This document shows, one piece after another, positions 18,001-26,330 of a stretch of 61,325 nt of DNA. The stretch spans positions 1 through 61,325 of the forward strand of contig CAMCYK010000006.1 of NCBI GenBank assembly GCA_945883695.1. Reading direction: 5' to 3'. The stretch is from Akkermansia muciniphila. Its GTDB lineage: Bacteria; Verrucomicrobiota; Verrucomicrobiia; Verrucomicrobiales; Akkermansiaceae. Positions within the stretch are counted from its first letter, which is position 1. Each line of letters opens with the position of its first letter. The notes under the pieces are model-generated. The model made no database searches, had not been told where the DNA came from, and saw only the letters and a list, made by a program, of their open reading frames with translations. A program made the translations under genes and the position numbers.

Positions 18001-20139
18001 CTCGATGCCGGCGCGGCCGGTTTGGGAGCCGATGTCGGTGGTGCCGATCGTCAGCGTGGTCACCAAGGCATCCACCGTGCCGGCCGACAGATCCACGCTG
18101 TCGGTCCAGGTGGTCGCGTTGAAAGTCACCGTCTGGCCGACCCGCCATTCGGTCACCGCGCTGTTGCCGTCGGTGTTGCGGATGGTGACGGAGGGGTCGG
18201 TGAGGCCGGAATCAAACAGAAGGTTGGAATTGGATCGTCCGCTGGTGCCGGCGAGGATCGAACCCAGGTTGAGCGTGTTCACGCGGCCGAGCCGGAGGGT
18301 GGACGTTCCCCCGTGGTTGTTGGCGCCCACATCGCCGATCCGGAGCGAACTGGCGGTGATGATGTTTTGATCGGCGAGGGCGACGGTGGCCACCTGACCG
18401 GCGCTGCCGCCACCCGTGGCGTTGCTGGATCCCGCCTTCAAGCCGACGCGGAAGAGATTCGCCGGGGCGGTGGAGGTGAACGAGGAAAGGTCCGACAGGT
18501 CCAGCGCGATCGAGTGCGCGCTGGTGACCGCCCCGCCGGCGCCGATCTGGCGGTCGGCGGCCCCGTCCAGGGTCAGGCCGGTCCCGGTGATCGTGTAGGA
18601 GGCGGCCAACAGGTTGGGAACCGTCAGGTTCGCCAGCGTCTGGCGGGTGGTCGTGAGATCGAGCGTGCCGGACGTGCCGGTGAAGCCCAAGGTGGTGCCG
18701 GTTGGCAGGTGGTTGTCGCCGCCGGTGGTCCGCAGCGTGCCGGCGGCCAGGGTGGTGCTGCCGCTGTAGCTGTTCGCGGCGGAGAGAAGCAGGGTCCCGC
18801 CGCCGGCTTTGGTCAAGCCGCCGCTGCCCGTCAGGCCGCCGGCGAGCTCGGCCACATTGGCATCGACCTGGATGGTCCGGTCCGCACCGTTCAGATTCAA
18901 CGGGTTGACAAGCGTCAGTTGGCTGTCGGCGGTGGAGTTGTTGAGGACCAGCAGGCTGGTCCGGATGGCAGTGTCGGGCGCGGTGGTTGGAGTGGTGTCA
19001 AACAACAGCTCCGCACCCGCCCCGCCGAAATTCAGCGCCAAATTCCCGCCCCGGGCACCGAAGCCCTGCGCCCGGCCCGCGCTCGGGGCGAACCGCACCT
19101 CGCCGGCGGCCGAACCGAGGGCCCGGGTGAAGGTGCCGCTGGTCTGGATCGTGCCGGGGCCCGAACCGCAGATCGAAAGGGCCGTCGTGAGCGGCAGGGC
19201 GCCCGGATCGAACCACAGCGTCTCTTCCGAGTGGGTGGTGGTGCCCGTCCAGCTGTTGAGGGGGTTGGTGAGGCGGATCCCCTCGTTCTTGCCGAAGCGG
19301 AAAAAGATGTTGGTGACCTCCGCGCCGGCGGTGATCGGACCGGTGAGGTCGAGGCGCTTCGCGGAGTTGTTGGCAATCCGCGAATCGCTCCGGGTGATGG
19401 TGATGGGGCCTGCGATCGTGGCGACCTCGGTATTCGATCCGGTGCCGCGGATCCCGCCCGGGGGAAAGTTGTTTCCGCCCTGCGTGTCCAAGGTGATCGC
19501 CACTCCGCTGCCCAGAGTCACCCCGCCGTCGATGCCCAGGAACTGGCCGCTGTCGTTCACCAGCGGATCCGCGGGTCCATGGATGACGATGCCGGTGATC
19601 CCTCCGAGCGCCGAGTTGCTGGCGAGGATCACTCCCGCGTTGTTGGTCCCCGTCACGTTCGCCAGGTCCATCGTCCCGCTCAATCCGCTGTTGTTGCCGC
19701 TCAGGGTCAGCGCCCCCGCGCCGTCCTTGGAAAAGCCGTTGGTGCCGGCCAGCGGAGCGGAAATGCTGGTGCTGCGGTTGGAGACGGTGATCAGGGGCGG
19801 GTTCGAGCCGTTGCCGAGCGTCAGCGGGCCGGTTCCGTCGAAGATCCAGTCGTGACTGGCGGTGGTGGCGTCTTGTGCCGTCAGGGTGCCGATGGTGTAA
19901 GGGCCATTGATGGTCACGAGGTGGTTGCCCGTGATGTCCAGCGTGCTGAAGTCGGCGATTGCGGTGGCACCGGAGGCGACGTTGCCGCCGGACCAGTTGG
20001 CGCTGTCGCTCCAGGTGCCGGGGCCGTTGGTGGTCCACGTCCCGTTGGTCTGGGCGTGAAGCGGGGAAAGGGGCGAGGACACGATCAGCGCCAGCAAGGG
20101 TGCCGTCGCTCCCCGATTTCGAGTAAATTGCGATTTCAT
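15100..20139 (-). CDS. giant autotransporter-associated beta-strand repeat protein
   Basis: The 1679-residue secreted protein starts at ATG 20139 with a signal peptide (KSQFTRNRGATAPLLALIV...LHAQ) and an N-terminal TWSDSANWSGG element. The body is built of PATR-type repeats such as NTYTGPTVVQAGTLQFKNSL, NSYTGATTINGGTLLINGDQ and NTHTGTTTLNAGTLEIGSGG, predicted to stack as a right-handed beta-helix. The C-terminus has a D-rich module (ADSDGDGVRNGIEFVIGGDP) and ends in LFARLRVDIP, shared in style with the broken gene at 3496-6699. No autotransporter beta-barrel is present, so export is by another route. An upstream in-frame ATG at 20181 would place extra residues before the signal peptide and is rejected. 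A terminator follows. Likely a surface or matrix protein; substrate or ligand unknown. Confidence 0.9.
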   Translation of the reverse strand: MKSQFTRNRGATAPLLALIVSSPLSPLHAQTNGTWTTNGPGTWSDSANWSGGNVASGATAIADFSTLDITGNHLVTINGPYTIGTLTAQDATTASHDWIFDGTGPLTLGNGSNPPLITVSNRSTSISAPLAGTNGFSKDGAGALTLSGNNSGLSGTMDLANVTGTNNAGVILASNSALGGITGIVIHGPADPLVNDSGQFLGIDGGVTLGSGVAITLDTQGGNNFPPGGIRGTGSNTEVATIAGPITITRSDSRIANNSAKRLDLTGPITAGAEVTNIFFRFGKNEGIRLTNPLNSWTGTTTHSEETLWFDPGALPLTTALSICGSGPGTIQTSGTFTRALGSAAGEVRFAPSAGRAQGFGARGGNLALNFGGAGAELLFDTTPTTAPDTAIRTSLLVLNNSTADSQLTLVNPLNLNGADRTIQVDANVAELAGGLTGSGGLTKAGGGTLLLSAANSYSGSTTLAAGTLRTTGGDNHLPTGTTLGFTGTSGTLDLTTTRQTLANLTVPNLLAASYTITGTGLTLDGAADRQIGAGGAVTSAHSIALDLSDLSSFTSTAPANLFRVGLKAGSSNATGGGSAGQVATVALADQNIITASSLRIGDVGANNHGGTSTLRLGRVNTLNLGSILAGTSGRSNSNLLFDSGLTDPSVTIRNTDGNSAVTEWRVGQTVTFNATTWTDSVDLSAGTVDALVTTLTIGTTDIGSQTGRAGIENASFTMGAGTLDSSALILGRISGSSTSTITNTMAANGTFTLNHADGLLKAGAVTLAENTVLAGGAGTRRVSGTFNLGAGTLEATTIQRGAQTGNATATAAFNWTDGTLRNLTPAGLAIDTVPINLLDGTHTLDATGSATITVNAGSSVAGSGGLTKTGSGTVSLEGSNTYTGPTVVQAGTLQFKNSLPAAFAATVDAAATLALDRVTLFLDPGLDIDGTLALTGPVKIAVPATSVIPGTFANVLQYGSITGAANLASNYRNASITTGTTSTSIDVLAGIPLTWTGAGGSAWDVATTVSWKDGSDNPQNFFWADSVTFDSAGSAFPNVNLSAEMRPAAVTVNEAAVDYVFSGPGFIAGAAGLTKNGAAKLTLATNNTHTGTTTLNAGTLEIGSGGTTGSPGSGDIVNQGALVFNRSNNITVANAISGAGSVTKLAAGVMTVTADNAYTGDTTIGGGAIQVGQQTTTGGLGAGTIVNDGQLRLNRAEGTNSYAYTFANEIEGSGELLVGQNTGGSFNSVATLTGTNTFAGNITVQSGGLRIEKVAALGTGPKIITLTNGTNGRPQFYLDGSGGNITIPAGIDFRTSSPVLSLPAIGNLAGDNVIEGNFTLQSGGGNTALSVIGGSLTLNGGIAANTTLRNLALGGNVGAAGTINGVISNGTNPVGVIMAGPNAWTFTGSNSYTGATTINGGTLLINGDQSLATGTVTVNTGGTLGGTGTIGGTVNALAGSTVAPGTTIGTLTTAGPATLAGSLAVQLDATSADRLNVGGVLDLAGVTLDVTELAAASQPVYIIASYGSLSGTFAGINGIPSGYQLDYDYNDLPQIALVAGADAFGDWETLNGIAGAGPDADSDGDGVRNGIEFVIGGDPSGPGSDSNGLLPTITVDGTYLNFVFRRSDESAVYAPFVEYGNTLSGWTPARQGVNGVIVITENNPVDLPANTDRVTVRIPRALAAPGTRLFARLRVDIP

Positions 20140-20372
20140 GGTTTCTTGGATAGCGCCGGAGGGCCACGAATTCAGATCCACCCCCTCCCGCGGACTTCAT
20201 TGATTGCTTGAATTTCACCCTCGGCGGCAAGCCAAAAGTTGTCAGACAGGTTTGTCGCGAGCGGGACCCGGCAGAGCATCATTTTTTGTGTGAAGATCCG
20301 GACGATTCCTGTTGTATGCCGTCAGGCAAGGTCTCGCAAGACTCCTCCTTTCTCCGGATTCCGGTTCGCGCA

Positions 20373-22785
20373 ATGCCCCGCCAACTCCAATCGTCCCCGC
20401 TCCGGAACCTGTTTCACTTCCTGACATGGTTGTGGGTGGCAATCTCCACCGCGCAGGGACAGACCGCTTGGCGCAGCAGCCTCTACCCGGCGAATTGGCA
20501 GCCGCCCGGCCCATCCGCTTCCTTCGCCAGTGCCAAGCTGATCCAGGATTTTTCCTACGCCGGCTACCGGCGCGGCGAAGAGATCATTCCCGCCATCGCC
20601 GGCCCGACATTCGACGTCACCAGCTACGGCGCGGACCCCAGCGGCGCTACCGACAGCACCCTGGCCATCCAAAGCGCCATCAACGCCGCCGCCGCTGCCG
20701 GCGGCGGGGTCGTCCTCCTGCCCGCCGGCGACCAGCGGAGCGGGTAGCGACAACCACATGCACTTCAGCCACTCGAACCTGTGGGACCAATGCCACGCGC
20801 ACAACAGCTTCTACACCGCCCATCACCGCCTTCTCATCGGTGGCAGCACCCCGCACGGTGTCACCTCCGCCCATGCCGTCTATTGGAACACCACCGGCAG
20901 CGGCACCCGCTATGCCAGCTCCAGCAATCCCATCGTCCGCAGCGAGCAGCTCAACCAAGGATACATCATCGGCACCCGTGCCACCAGCGGCACCGCCTAT
21001 TTCGCCTCGATCCCCACCGGCGGCAACACCGCCCCGGCCGACCACCGCGAAGGCATCAATACGGGGCACCTGCTCCAACCCGCATCGCTCTACCTCGACC
21101 AGATCTCACGGCGCCTCCGGCCCGTCATCACCTTCAACGCCAGCGGCGGCAGCGCCGCGGTTCCCGCCAGTGTCCAGGGGATTTTCGGCGCGACCTACGG
21201 CCCCTTGCCTGGCACCAGCCGCCCCGGATTCTCCTTCACCGGCTGGTTCACCTCGCCCGCCGGCGGCGACCTCGTCACCGCCGAAACCACGGTCACCAAC
21301 TCCGCCGACCACACGCTCCACGCACGCTGGAACAGCCTGCCATTCGTCGATGCCGGGCCGGACCAATCCCTGGTGGTCAGCCCGTCACTGCCCTGGTCTC
21401 CGGAAAGAATCCTCACCGCCGCCTGGTTCGACGCCGCGGATCCCGCCACCATCACGGCGAACGCCGGTGCCGTTTCCCAGTGGCGGGACAAGAGCGGCAA
21501 TCAGAACCATGCCGCCCAGGCCACCGCCTCCCGCAGGCCGGCCACCGGCAGCGCCACCCTCGGCGGATTGAATGCCATCGCCTTCGATCCTTTCCAGGAT
21601 CAACATCTCGCCGCCCCCCATCATGCGTCCTTGAATCTTGATGCCAGCGGCGGTGCCAACCTGTTTGCGGTGTGCAATTACACGGGATATGTCAGCCGCT
21701 CCTCAGGCCTCAACTCCATCGTTTCAAAAGGCCCGCTTCTCTCCGCCGGGGCCGCCTACGGAATCCGCATCAATGACAACAACCGGCTGCCATTCAAGGC
21801 AGGCGACGGCTTCTTTGCCACAGCGGCGGAGTCCTCCGCCTCCCTGGACCTTCTCTACAGCGGAACCCGCGACGACAGCACCGCGACCGCCAACGCTTTC
21901 ATCAATGGACTGCCCTTGGCCAGCGCCACGGCCACGGCCATTGCCAGCAACAATACCAGCCCCCTTGTCCTCGGCGGCGAGACCGCCACGTCGCGCTGTG
22001 CCGATGTCCGCTTGGGTGAACTCCTGATCGTCCCCGGTGCCGTCACGGAAGCAAACCGCCAGCAAATCGAAGGCTACCTCGCTCACAAGTGGACGCTGGC
22101 GGAGAACCTCCCCGCAGACCACCTCTACAAGGCTTCGCCTCCCGCTTATGTCGCCACGACCACCCTGGCCGGCACGGCCAGCGATGCTGAAAGCGACCCG
22201 CTCGCCATCACTTGGTCCATGGTTTCCGGCCCGGCGCCTGTCACCTTCACCCATCCCTCGGCCGGCAACACCCACGCCACCTTCCCCCTTGCCGGGACCT
22301 ACCTCCTCCGGCTCTCCGCCGCCGACGGCTCGGGAAGCCGATCCGACGACGTCGTGATCACCGTGGACGACAACCCTTTCGTCCAGTGGGCCGGCGCGCC
22401 GGGATCCTTCTTCATGCAAGATTCCAACGGCGACGGCCTGGCCGACGGCTTGGCCTGGCTGCTCGGCGGGGAAGCACCCGGAACCGACGCGTCCATCCTG
22501 CTCCCGCTACCCCGCCAGGAAAACGGCGCGCTCTCCGTGACCTTCAACTACCTCATCCCCGCCAACCGTGGATCCGACGCCATGCGCCTGCAACACGGCA
22601 CCACCCTGGCCCCGGACTCCTGGACCGACGTCGAGATCCCGGCTGCCTCCGGCATCAGCGATGGCGTGGAATTTTCCGTCACGCCGCTGCCGGGCGGAAA
22701 GCTCCATCAGATCGAGGCCCTCCTCCTTGCCGGTCCCGCCGGCAGGATCTTCGTGCGCCTCGCCGCCACCGTTCCGGGCTCCTGA
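20373..22785 (+). pseudogene. pectate-lyase/GH55-fold secreted protein with internal deletion
   Basis: The 5' part (20373-20747) has a signal peptide (LFHFLTWLWVAISTAQG) and the start of a right-handed beta-helix enzyme: FDVTSYGADPSGATDSTLAI, QSAINAAAAAGGGVVLLPAG. It then runs out of frame to a TAG at 20745. The 3' part resumes in another frame near 20735 (SGAGSDNHMHFSHSNLWDQC), midway through such a domain. It continues through an InlB-B/Flg_new repeat (FGATYGPLPGTSRPGFSFTG), a LamG-like region (AWFDAADPATITANAG...WRDKSGNQNHA), a PKD-like segment, and the SNGDGLADGLAWLLGGEAPG C-terminal module. The catalytic middle of the helix appears to have been deleted out of frame. Alternatively the 3' part (ATG 20758) could be expressed alone, without a signal peptide. 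Confidence 0.75.
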
Positions 22786-22833
22786 GAACCACCCCGTCCA
22801 GGGGGCATCAGCCATCGACGTCAAGATCCCCTT

Positions 22834-23715
22834 TCAATACTCCCGCTTGAGCAGGTAGTCCGCGATCTCACGCAGGCGCTGGGCCTTCTTGCCGAAGGAG
22901 AGGAGGGCGTCCATCGCTTCCTTGGTCAGCTTGGCCGCCTCCTTGCGGGATTTTTCCAAGCCGAGGATCGCCGGGTAGGTCGCTTTCTCAACCGCCAGGT
23001 CCTTGCCGGCAGTCTTTCCCAACACTTCGGTGGAAGCGGTGACGTCGAGGATGTCGTCGATCACCTGGAACGCGAGGCCGAGCGCGCGTCCGAAGATGGT
23101 GAGCGCCTCGAGCTGCTTGTCGGTGGCGTTCGCGGTCATCGCGCCGAGGCGGATCGAGGTGGCGAGGAGGGCCGCGGTTTTCGACTCGTGGATCTTCACG
23201 AGCTGCGCCTTGGTCAGCTTCTTGCCTTCGCCCTCGAGGTCCATCACCTGTCCGCCGATCAGTTTGGTCGATCCGCCTGTGAGAGCGAGTTCGGCGACGT
23301 AGCTGGCGGTCGGGTAGCGCGGGGCGGGGGAGGTCTGGGCGAGGATCAGGAAGGCTTCTGTCAGAAGGGCGTCGCCGGTGAGAACGGCCATGCCTTCGCC
23401 GTAAACCTTGTGGCAGGTCGGGCGGCCGCGGCGCAGGTCGTCGTCGTCCATGCACGGCAGGTCGTCGTGGACCAGCGAATAGGTGTGCAGGATCTCCACC
23501 GCGCAGGCCGGCGGCATGGCACTCTCGAAGTCCCCGCCGCAGGCTTCCGCCGCCGCGAGGCAGAGGATCGGCCGCAGCCGCTTGCCGCCGGCGAACAGGC
23601 TGTAGCGCATCGCCGCGTGGATCGTGGCCGGCTTCTCCTTGGCCTTCGGCAGGAAGGCATCGAGCGCGGCGTCGACTTCAGCGGCGCGGTTGGCGAGGTA
23701 TTCTTTGAGATCCAT
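22834..23715 (-). CDS. polyprenyl synthetase (farnesyl/geranylgeranyl diphosphate synthase type)
   Basis: The 293-residue trans-prenyltransferase condenses isopentenyl diphosphate with an allylic diphosphate. The first aspartate-rich motif is [14 protein letters not shown] and the second DDILD; GGKRLRP near residue 45 and the Q in FQVIDDILD are also conserved. The insertion of two residues inside the first Asp motif (DDxxxxD) is typical of IspA-type bacterial farnesyl diphosphate and type II geranylgeranyl diphosphate synthases. Product chain length cannot be fixed by eye; the residues just before the first motif ([12 protein letters not shown]) suggest a short-chain product. The ATG at 23715 gives the usual length. 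It lies downstream of asd on the same strand, separated by an inverted-repeat element. Confidence 0.93.
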   Translation of the reverse strand: MDLKEYLANRAAEVDAALDAFLPKAKEKPATIHAAMRYSLFAGGKRLRPILCLAAAEACGGDFESAMPPACAVEILHTYSLVHDDLPCMDDDDLRRGRPTCHKVYGEGMAVLTGDALLTEAFLILAQTSPAPRYPTASYVAELALTGGSTKLIGGQVMDLEGEGKKLTKAQLVKIHESKTAALLATSIRLGAMTANATDKQLEALTIFGRALGLAFQVIDDILDVTASTEVLGKTAGKDLAVEKATYPAILGLEKSRKEAAKLTKEAMDALLSFGKKAQRLREIADYLLKREY

Positions 23716-23728
23716 GGCTTGTGGGAGA

Positions 23729-23831
23729 GGGAAAGAGTTCACCGCCAAGACGCCAAGTTCGCCAAGGAAAACCATGGAATTTGAAAACTTGGCGTCCTTG
23801 GCGTCCTTGGCGTCTTGGCGGTTCCCTTTCT
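23729..23831. repeat. inverted repeat of CCGCCAAGACGCCAAG type
   Basis: The left arm (AAAGAGTTCACCGCCAAGAC, GCCAAG...) and the reverse complement of the right arm (GGGAACCGCCAAGACGCCAA, GGACGCCAAG) face each other across about 25 bp. The right arm also contains a 9-bp tandem (TTGGCGTCC) repeated. A shorter relative is at 44904-44936 (CTTGGCGAACTTGGCGACTT, GGCGG). The element fills the whole gap between asd and the prenyl synthase gene. Confidence 0.8.
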
Positions 23832-24830
23832 TCAGAGCAACTCGGCGATCTGCACCGCGTTGAGGGCGGCGCCCTTGCGGACCTGGTCGCCGACGACCCA
23901 GAGGTCGAGGGCGTTGTCGAGGACCAGGTTCTTGCGGATCCGGCCGACCAGGCAGTTGTCCTTGCCGGTGGTGTCGAGCGGGACCGGGAAGATCTTGTTG
24001 GCCGGATCGTCGACGACCTGGATCCCCGGCTTGCCGGCGAAGGCGGCGCGGGCGGACTCGGCGTCGACCGGCTTTGCAAAGACGGCGGTGATCGACACCG
24101 AATGCGAGCGGTAAACCGGGACCCGGACGCAGGTGCAGGAGACCTTCAAATCGGCGTGACCGAGGATCTTGCGGCCCTCGTTGAGCATTTTCATCTCTTC
24201 CTTGGTATAGCCGTTGTCGGTGAAGGCATCGACCTGCGGGATCACGTTGAACGCGATCTGGCGCGGATAGACCTTCGGGGTGAAGGGCAGGTTGTTGGCG
24301 ATCGCCTTGACCTGCTCTTCCAGTTCGACAATCCCCTGCGCGCCGGAGCCCGACACCGCCTGGTAGGACGAGGCGATGACCGACTTGAGCCCGAACTTCT
24401 CGTGCAGCGGCGCGAGCGCCATCAACGAGATGATGGTGGTGCAGTTCGGGTTGGCGATGATGCCCTTCGGATGATCCTTCGCGGCCTCCGGGTTGATCTC
24501 GGGCACGACCAGCGGCACGCCCTCGTCCATCCGGAAGGCGGACGAATTGTCGATCACCACCGCGCCGGCGGCGGCGGAGGGGCCGAACTCGAGGGAAATC
24601 CCGCCGCCCGCGGAGAACAGCGCGATGTCGACGCCGGCGAAGCTGTCGTGGGTGAGCTCCTGCACGACGATGTCCTCGCCGCGGAACGGGATCCGTTTCC
24701 CGGCCGAGCGCGCGGAGGCCAGCAAGGTCAGCTTGCCGACGGGAAAATTCCGCTGTTCGAGGCAGAGGAGCATTTCCTCTCCCACCGCGCCGGTGGCACC
24801 GACGATCGCTACGTGCTTGGGTTCGCTCAT
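23832..24830 (-). CDS. asd: aspartate-semialdehyde dehydrogenase
   Basis: This 332-residue enzyme reduces aspartyl phosphate to aspartate semialdehyde with NADPH, the step after LysC. The Rossmann motif VAIVGATGAVGEE is at the N-terminus, the catalytic cysteine is C130 in NPNCTT, and SSYQAVSGSGAQG and the EINPEA phosphate-binding region are present. The C-terminal half carries the expected CTCVRVPVYRSHS substrate segment with its arginine and histidine. Length and motifs fit the common bacterial form. It is transcribed leftward, probably with the prenyl synthase gene downstream. Confidence 0.97.
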   Translation of the reverse strand: MSEPKHVAIVGATGAVGEEMLLCLEQRNFPVGKLTLLASARSAGKRIPFRGEDIVVQELTHDSFAGVDIALFSAGGGISLEFGPSAAAGAVVIDNSSAFRMDEGVPLVVPEINPEAAKDHPKGIIANPNCTTIISLMALAPLHEKFGLKSVIASSYQAVSGSGAQGIVELEEQVKAIANNLPFTPKVYPRQIAFNVIPQVDAFTDNGYTKEEMKMLNEGRKILGHADLKVSCTCVRVPVYRSHSVSITAVFAKPVDAESARAAFAGKPGIQVVDDPANKIFPVPLDTTGKDNCLVGRIRKNLVLDNALDLWVVGDQVRKGAALNAVQIAELL

Positions 24831-25206
24831 GATTTGGAGGGCGGGACTTTAGGCCCGTGACCCGGTCTGGCAATCGAATCGTGTGCCCGCGGCGGGTGCG
24901 GATTCTTTATCCGGGCAGCGGGAGTGGACATCGGGTTTTCCTTCGGGAGGGCGGGAAATACCGGGTAAAGCCGACTCGAATCGCCGCGACGGCCGCGTTA
25001 TCGACCGCTATCCGCCCCGGCCCGAAGGCGGTGGGAAGGGAATACCCCTTCCGGGGCAATGCGGGAGCTCCCTCTGGAATGAGGTAGCCCCCGCGCCGTC
25101 CCCGGCATCGGCGGGCCGAGGATTCGTCACGGATTCGGGAATTGGCCTTGAGGAAGGCCATGGGTCCGGCGGACGATAGGCCCGCCCCGCCGCCCCATCC
25201 TCTTTC
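24831..25206. other. divergent intergenic region, asd / prs
   Basis: These 376 bases separate two divergently transcribed genes and should contain both promoters. Short GC-rich inverted pieces exist (for example TCCGGGCAGCGGGAG), but no convincing promoter, riboswitch or gene was identified. Confidence 0.5.
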
Positions 25207-26133
25207 ATGAAACTCTTCAGTGGTACCGCCCACCGCGCGCTCGCCGAGCGCATTGCCGAAACCCTGGGCGAACCGCTCGCCGACGTCCACGTCACCGCCT
25301 TTCCCGACGGCGAGACCTTCGTCAAGATCAACGAGAACATCCGCGGCGACGATGTCTTCATCATCCAGCCGAGCTGCCCGCCGACCAACCACAACATCAT
25401 GGAGCTGCTGATCATGGTGGACGCCGCGCGCCGCGCCAGCGCCGGCCGGATCACCGCCGTGATGCCCTTTTTCGGCTACGCCCGGCAGGACCGCAAGGAC
25501 CAGCCCCGGGTGCCGATCACCGCCAAGCTGGTGGCCAACCTGCTGACTTCCGCCGGCGTCGGCCGGGTCCTGACGATGGACCTGCACGCCCCGCAGATCC
25601 AAGGCTTCTTCGACATCCCGGTCGACCACCTCTACGCCAAGCCGGCGCTGATCGGCTACCTGCGCGAGCGCCATCCCGACGCGTCGAACCTGAGCGTGGT
25701 GTCGCCCGACGTCGGCGGCGTCAAGATGGCCCGCGCCTATGCCGACGCCCTCGGCGCCGACCTCGCGATCGTCGCCAAGCACCGGATCAGCGCGACCCGG
25801 GTCGAGGCGATGAACGTGATCGGCGAGGTGGACGGGCGCGACGTGATCCTGGTCGATGACATGACGGAAACCGCCGGCACCCTCACCGCCGCCGCGGAAA
25901 TCCTCAGTAAAAACGGGGCGCGCCGGATTTTCGCCGCGGTCTCCCATGCCGTGCTCGGCGACCTCGGCCGCGAGCGGATCGAGAAGTCGGCGATCGAGGA
26001 GATCATCACCACCGACTCGGTTCCCCAGGCCTCCGGCAAGAAAGTCCAGGCGGTGGGCATCGCCCCGTTGCTCGGCGAGGCGATCCGCCGCATCCATGGC
26101 GGGCAGTCGGTGACCTCGTTGTTCGAAGTCTGA
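25207..26133 (+). CDS. prs: ribose-phosphate pyrophosphokinase
   Basis: The 308-residue enzyme makes PRPP from ribose 5-phosphate and ATP for nucleotide, histidine and tryptophan synthesis. Landmarks are FPDGETFVKINENIRG near residues 32-47, YARQDRKDQPR (91-101, ATP/catalytic loop), MDLHAPQIQGFF (124-135) and the PRPP-binding DVILVDDMTETAGTL (212-226). Lysine and arginine of AKHRISATR form the flexible catalytic loop. Length is typical of class I enzymes. It stands as a single gene with no close downstream partner. Confidence 0.97.
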   Translation: MKLFSGTAHRALAERIAETLGEPLADVHVTAFPDGETFVKINENIRGDDVFIIQPSCPPTNHNIMELLIMVDAARRASAGRITAVMPFFGYARQDRKDQPRVPITAKLVANLLTSAGVGRVLTMDLHAPQIQGFFDIPVDHLYAKPALIGYLRERHPDASNLSVVSPDVGGVKMARAYADALGADLAIVAKHRISATRVEAMNVIGEVDGRDVILVDDMTETAGTLTAAAEILSKNGARRIFAAVSHAVLGDLGRERIEKSAIEEIITTDSVPQASGKKVQAVGIAPLLGEAIRRIHGGQSVTSLFEV

Positions 26134-26330
26134 GCGCCGCAGCCCGCGGGACGGGATCTTTAAGAATCCCGCAGCATTGGTTTGCTTTGGGGGCTCGGAG
26201 TTGGTAACGGGACGAAGGACCGCGCGATTTCCCGGCGCGGATCCTGCGTTCTCCTCCCACGGAGAATTCAGGGGATCGCCTGACGGATCCCTGCCGTTTC
26301 CTGTTGTTTCCTGCCGTTCACCCTTCCCGA

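Noticed and set aside
14947..20211. 1754-codon open frame on the plus strand opposite the giant repeat protein
   Set aside because: It is the antisense shadow of the beta-strand-repeat gene; its composition (Gly/Arg/Asp-rich, no domains) and lack of a signal peptide contrast with the coherent repeats on the minus strand.
23003..23302. Possible second small gene on the plus strand opposite the prenyl synthase
   Set aside because: It is antisense to conserved enzyme sequence and lacks any recognisable feature.
26137..26180. Hairpin after prs considered as a terminator
   Set aside because: The GCGGGA...TCCCGC pairing has a long loop and no T-tract.
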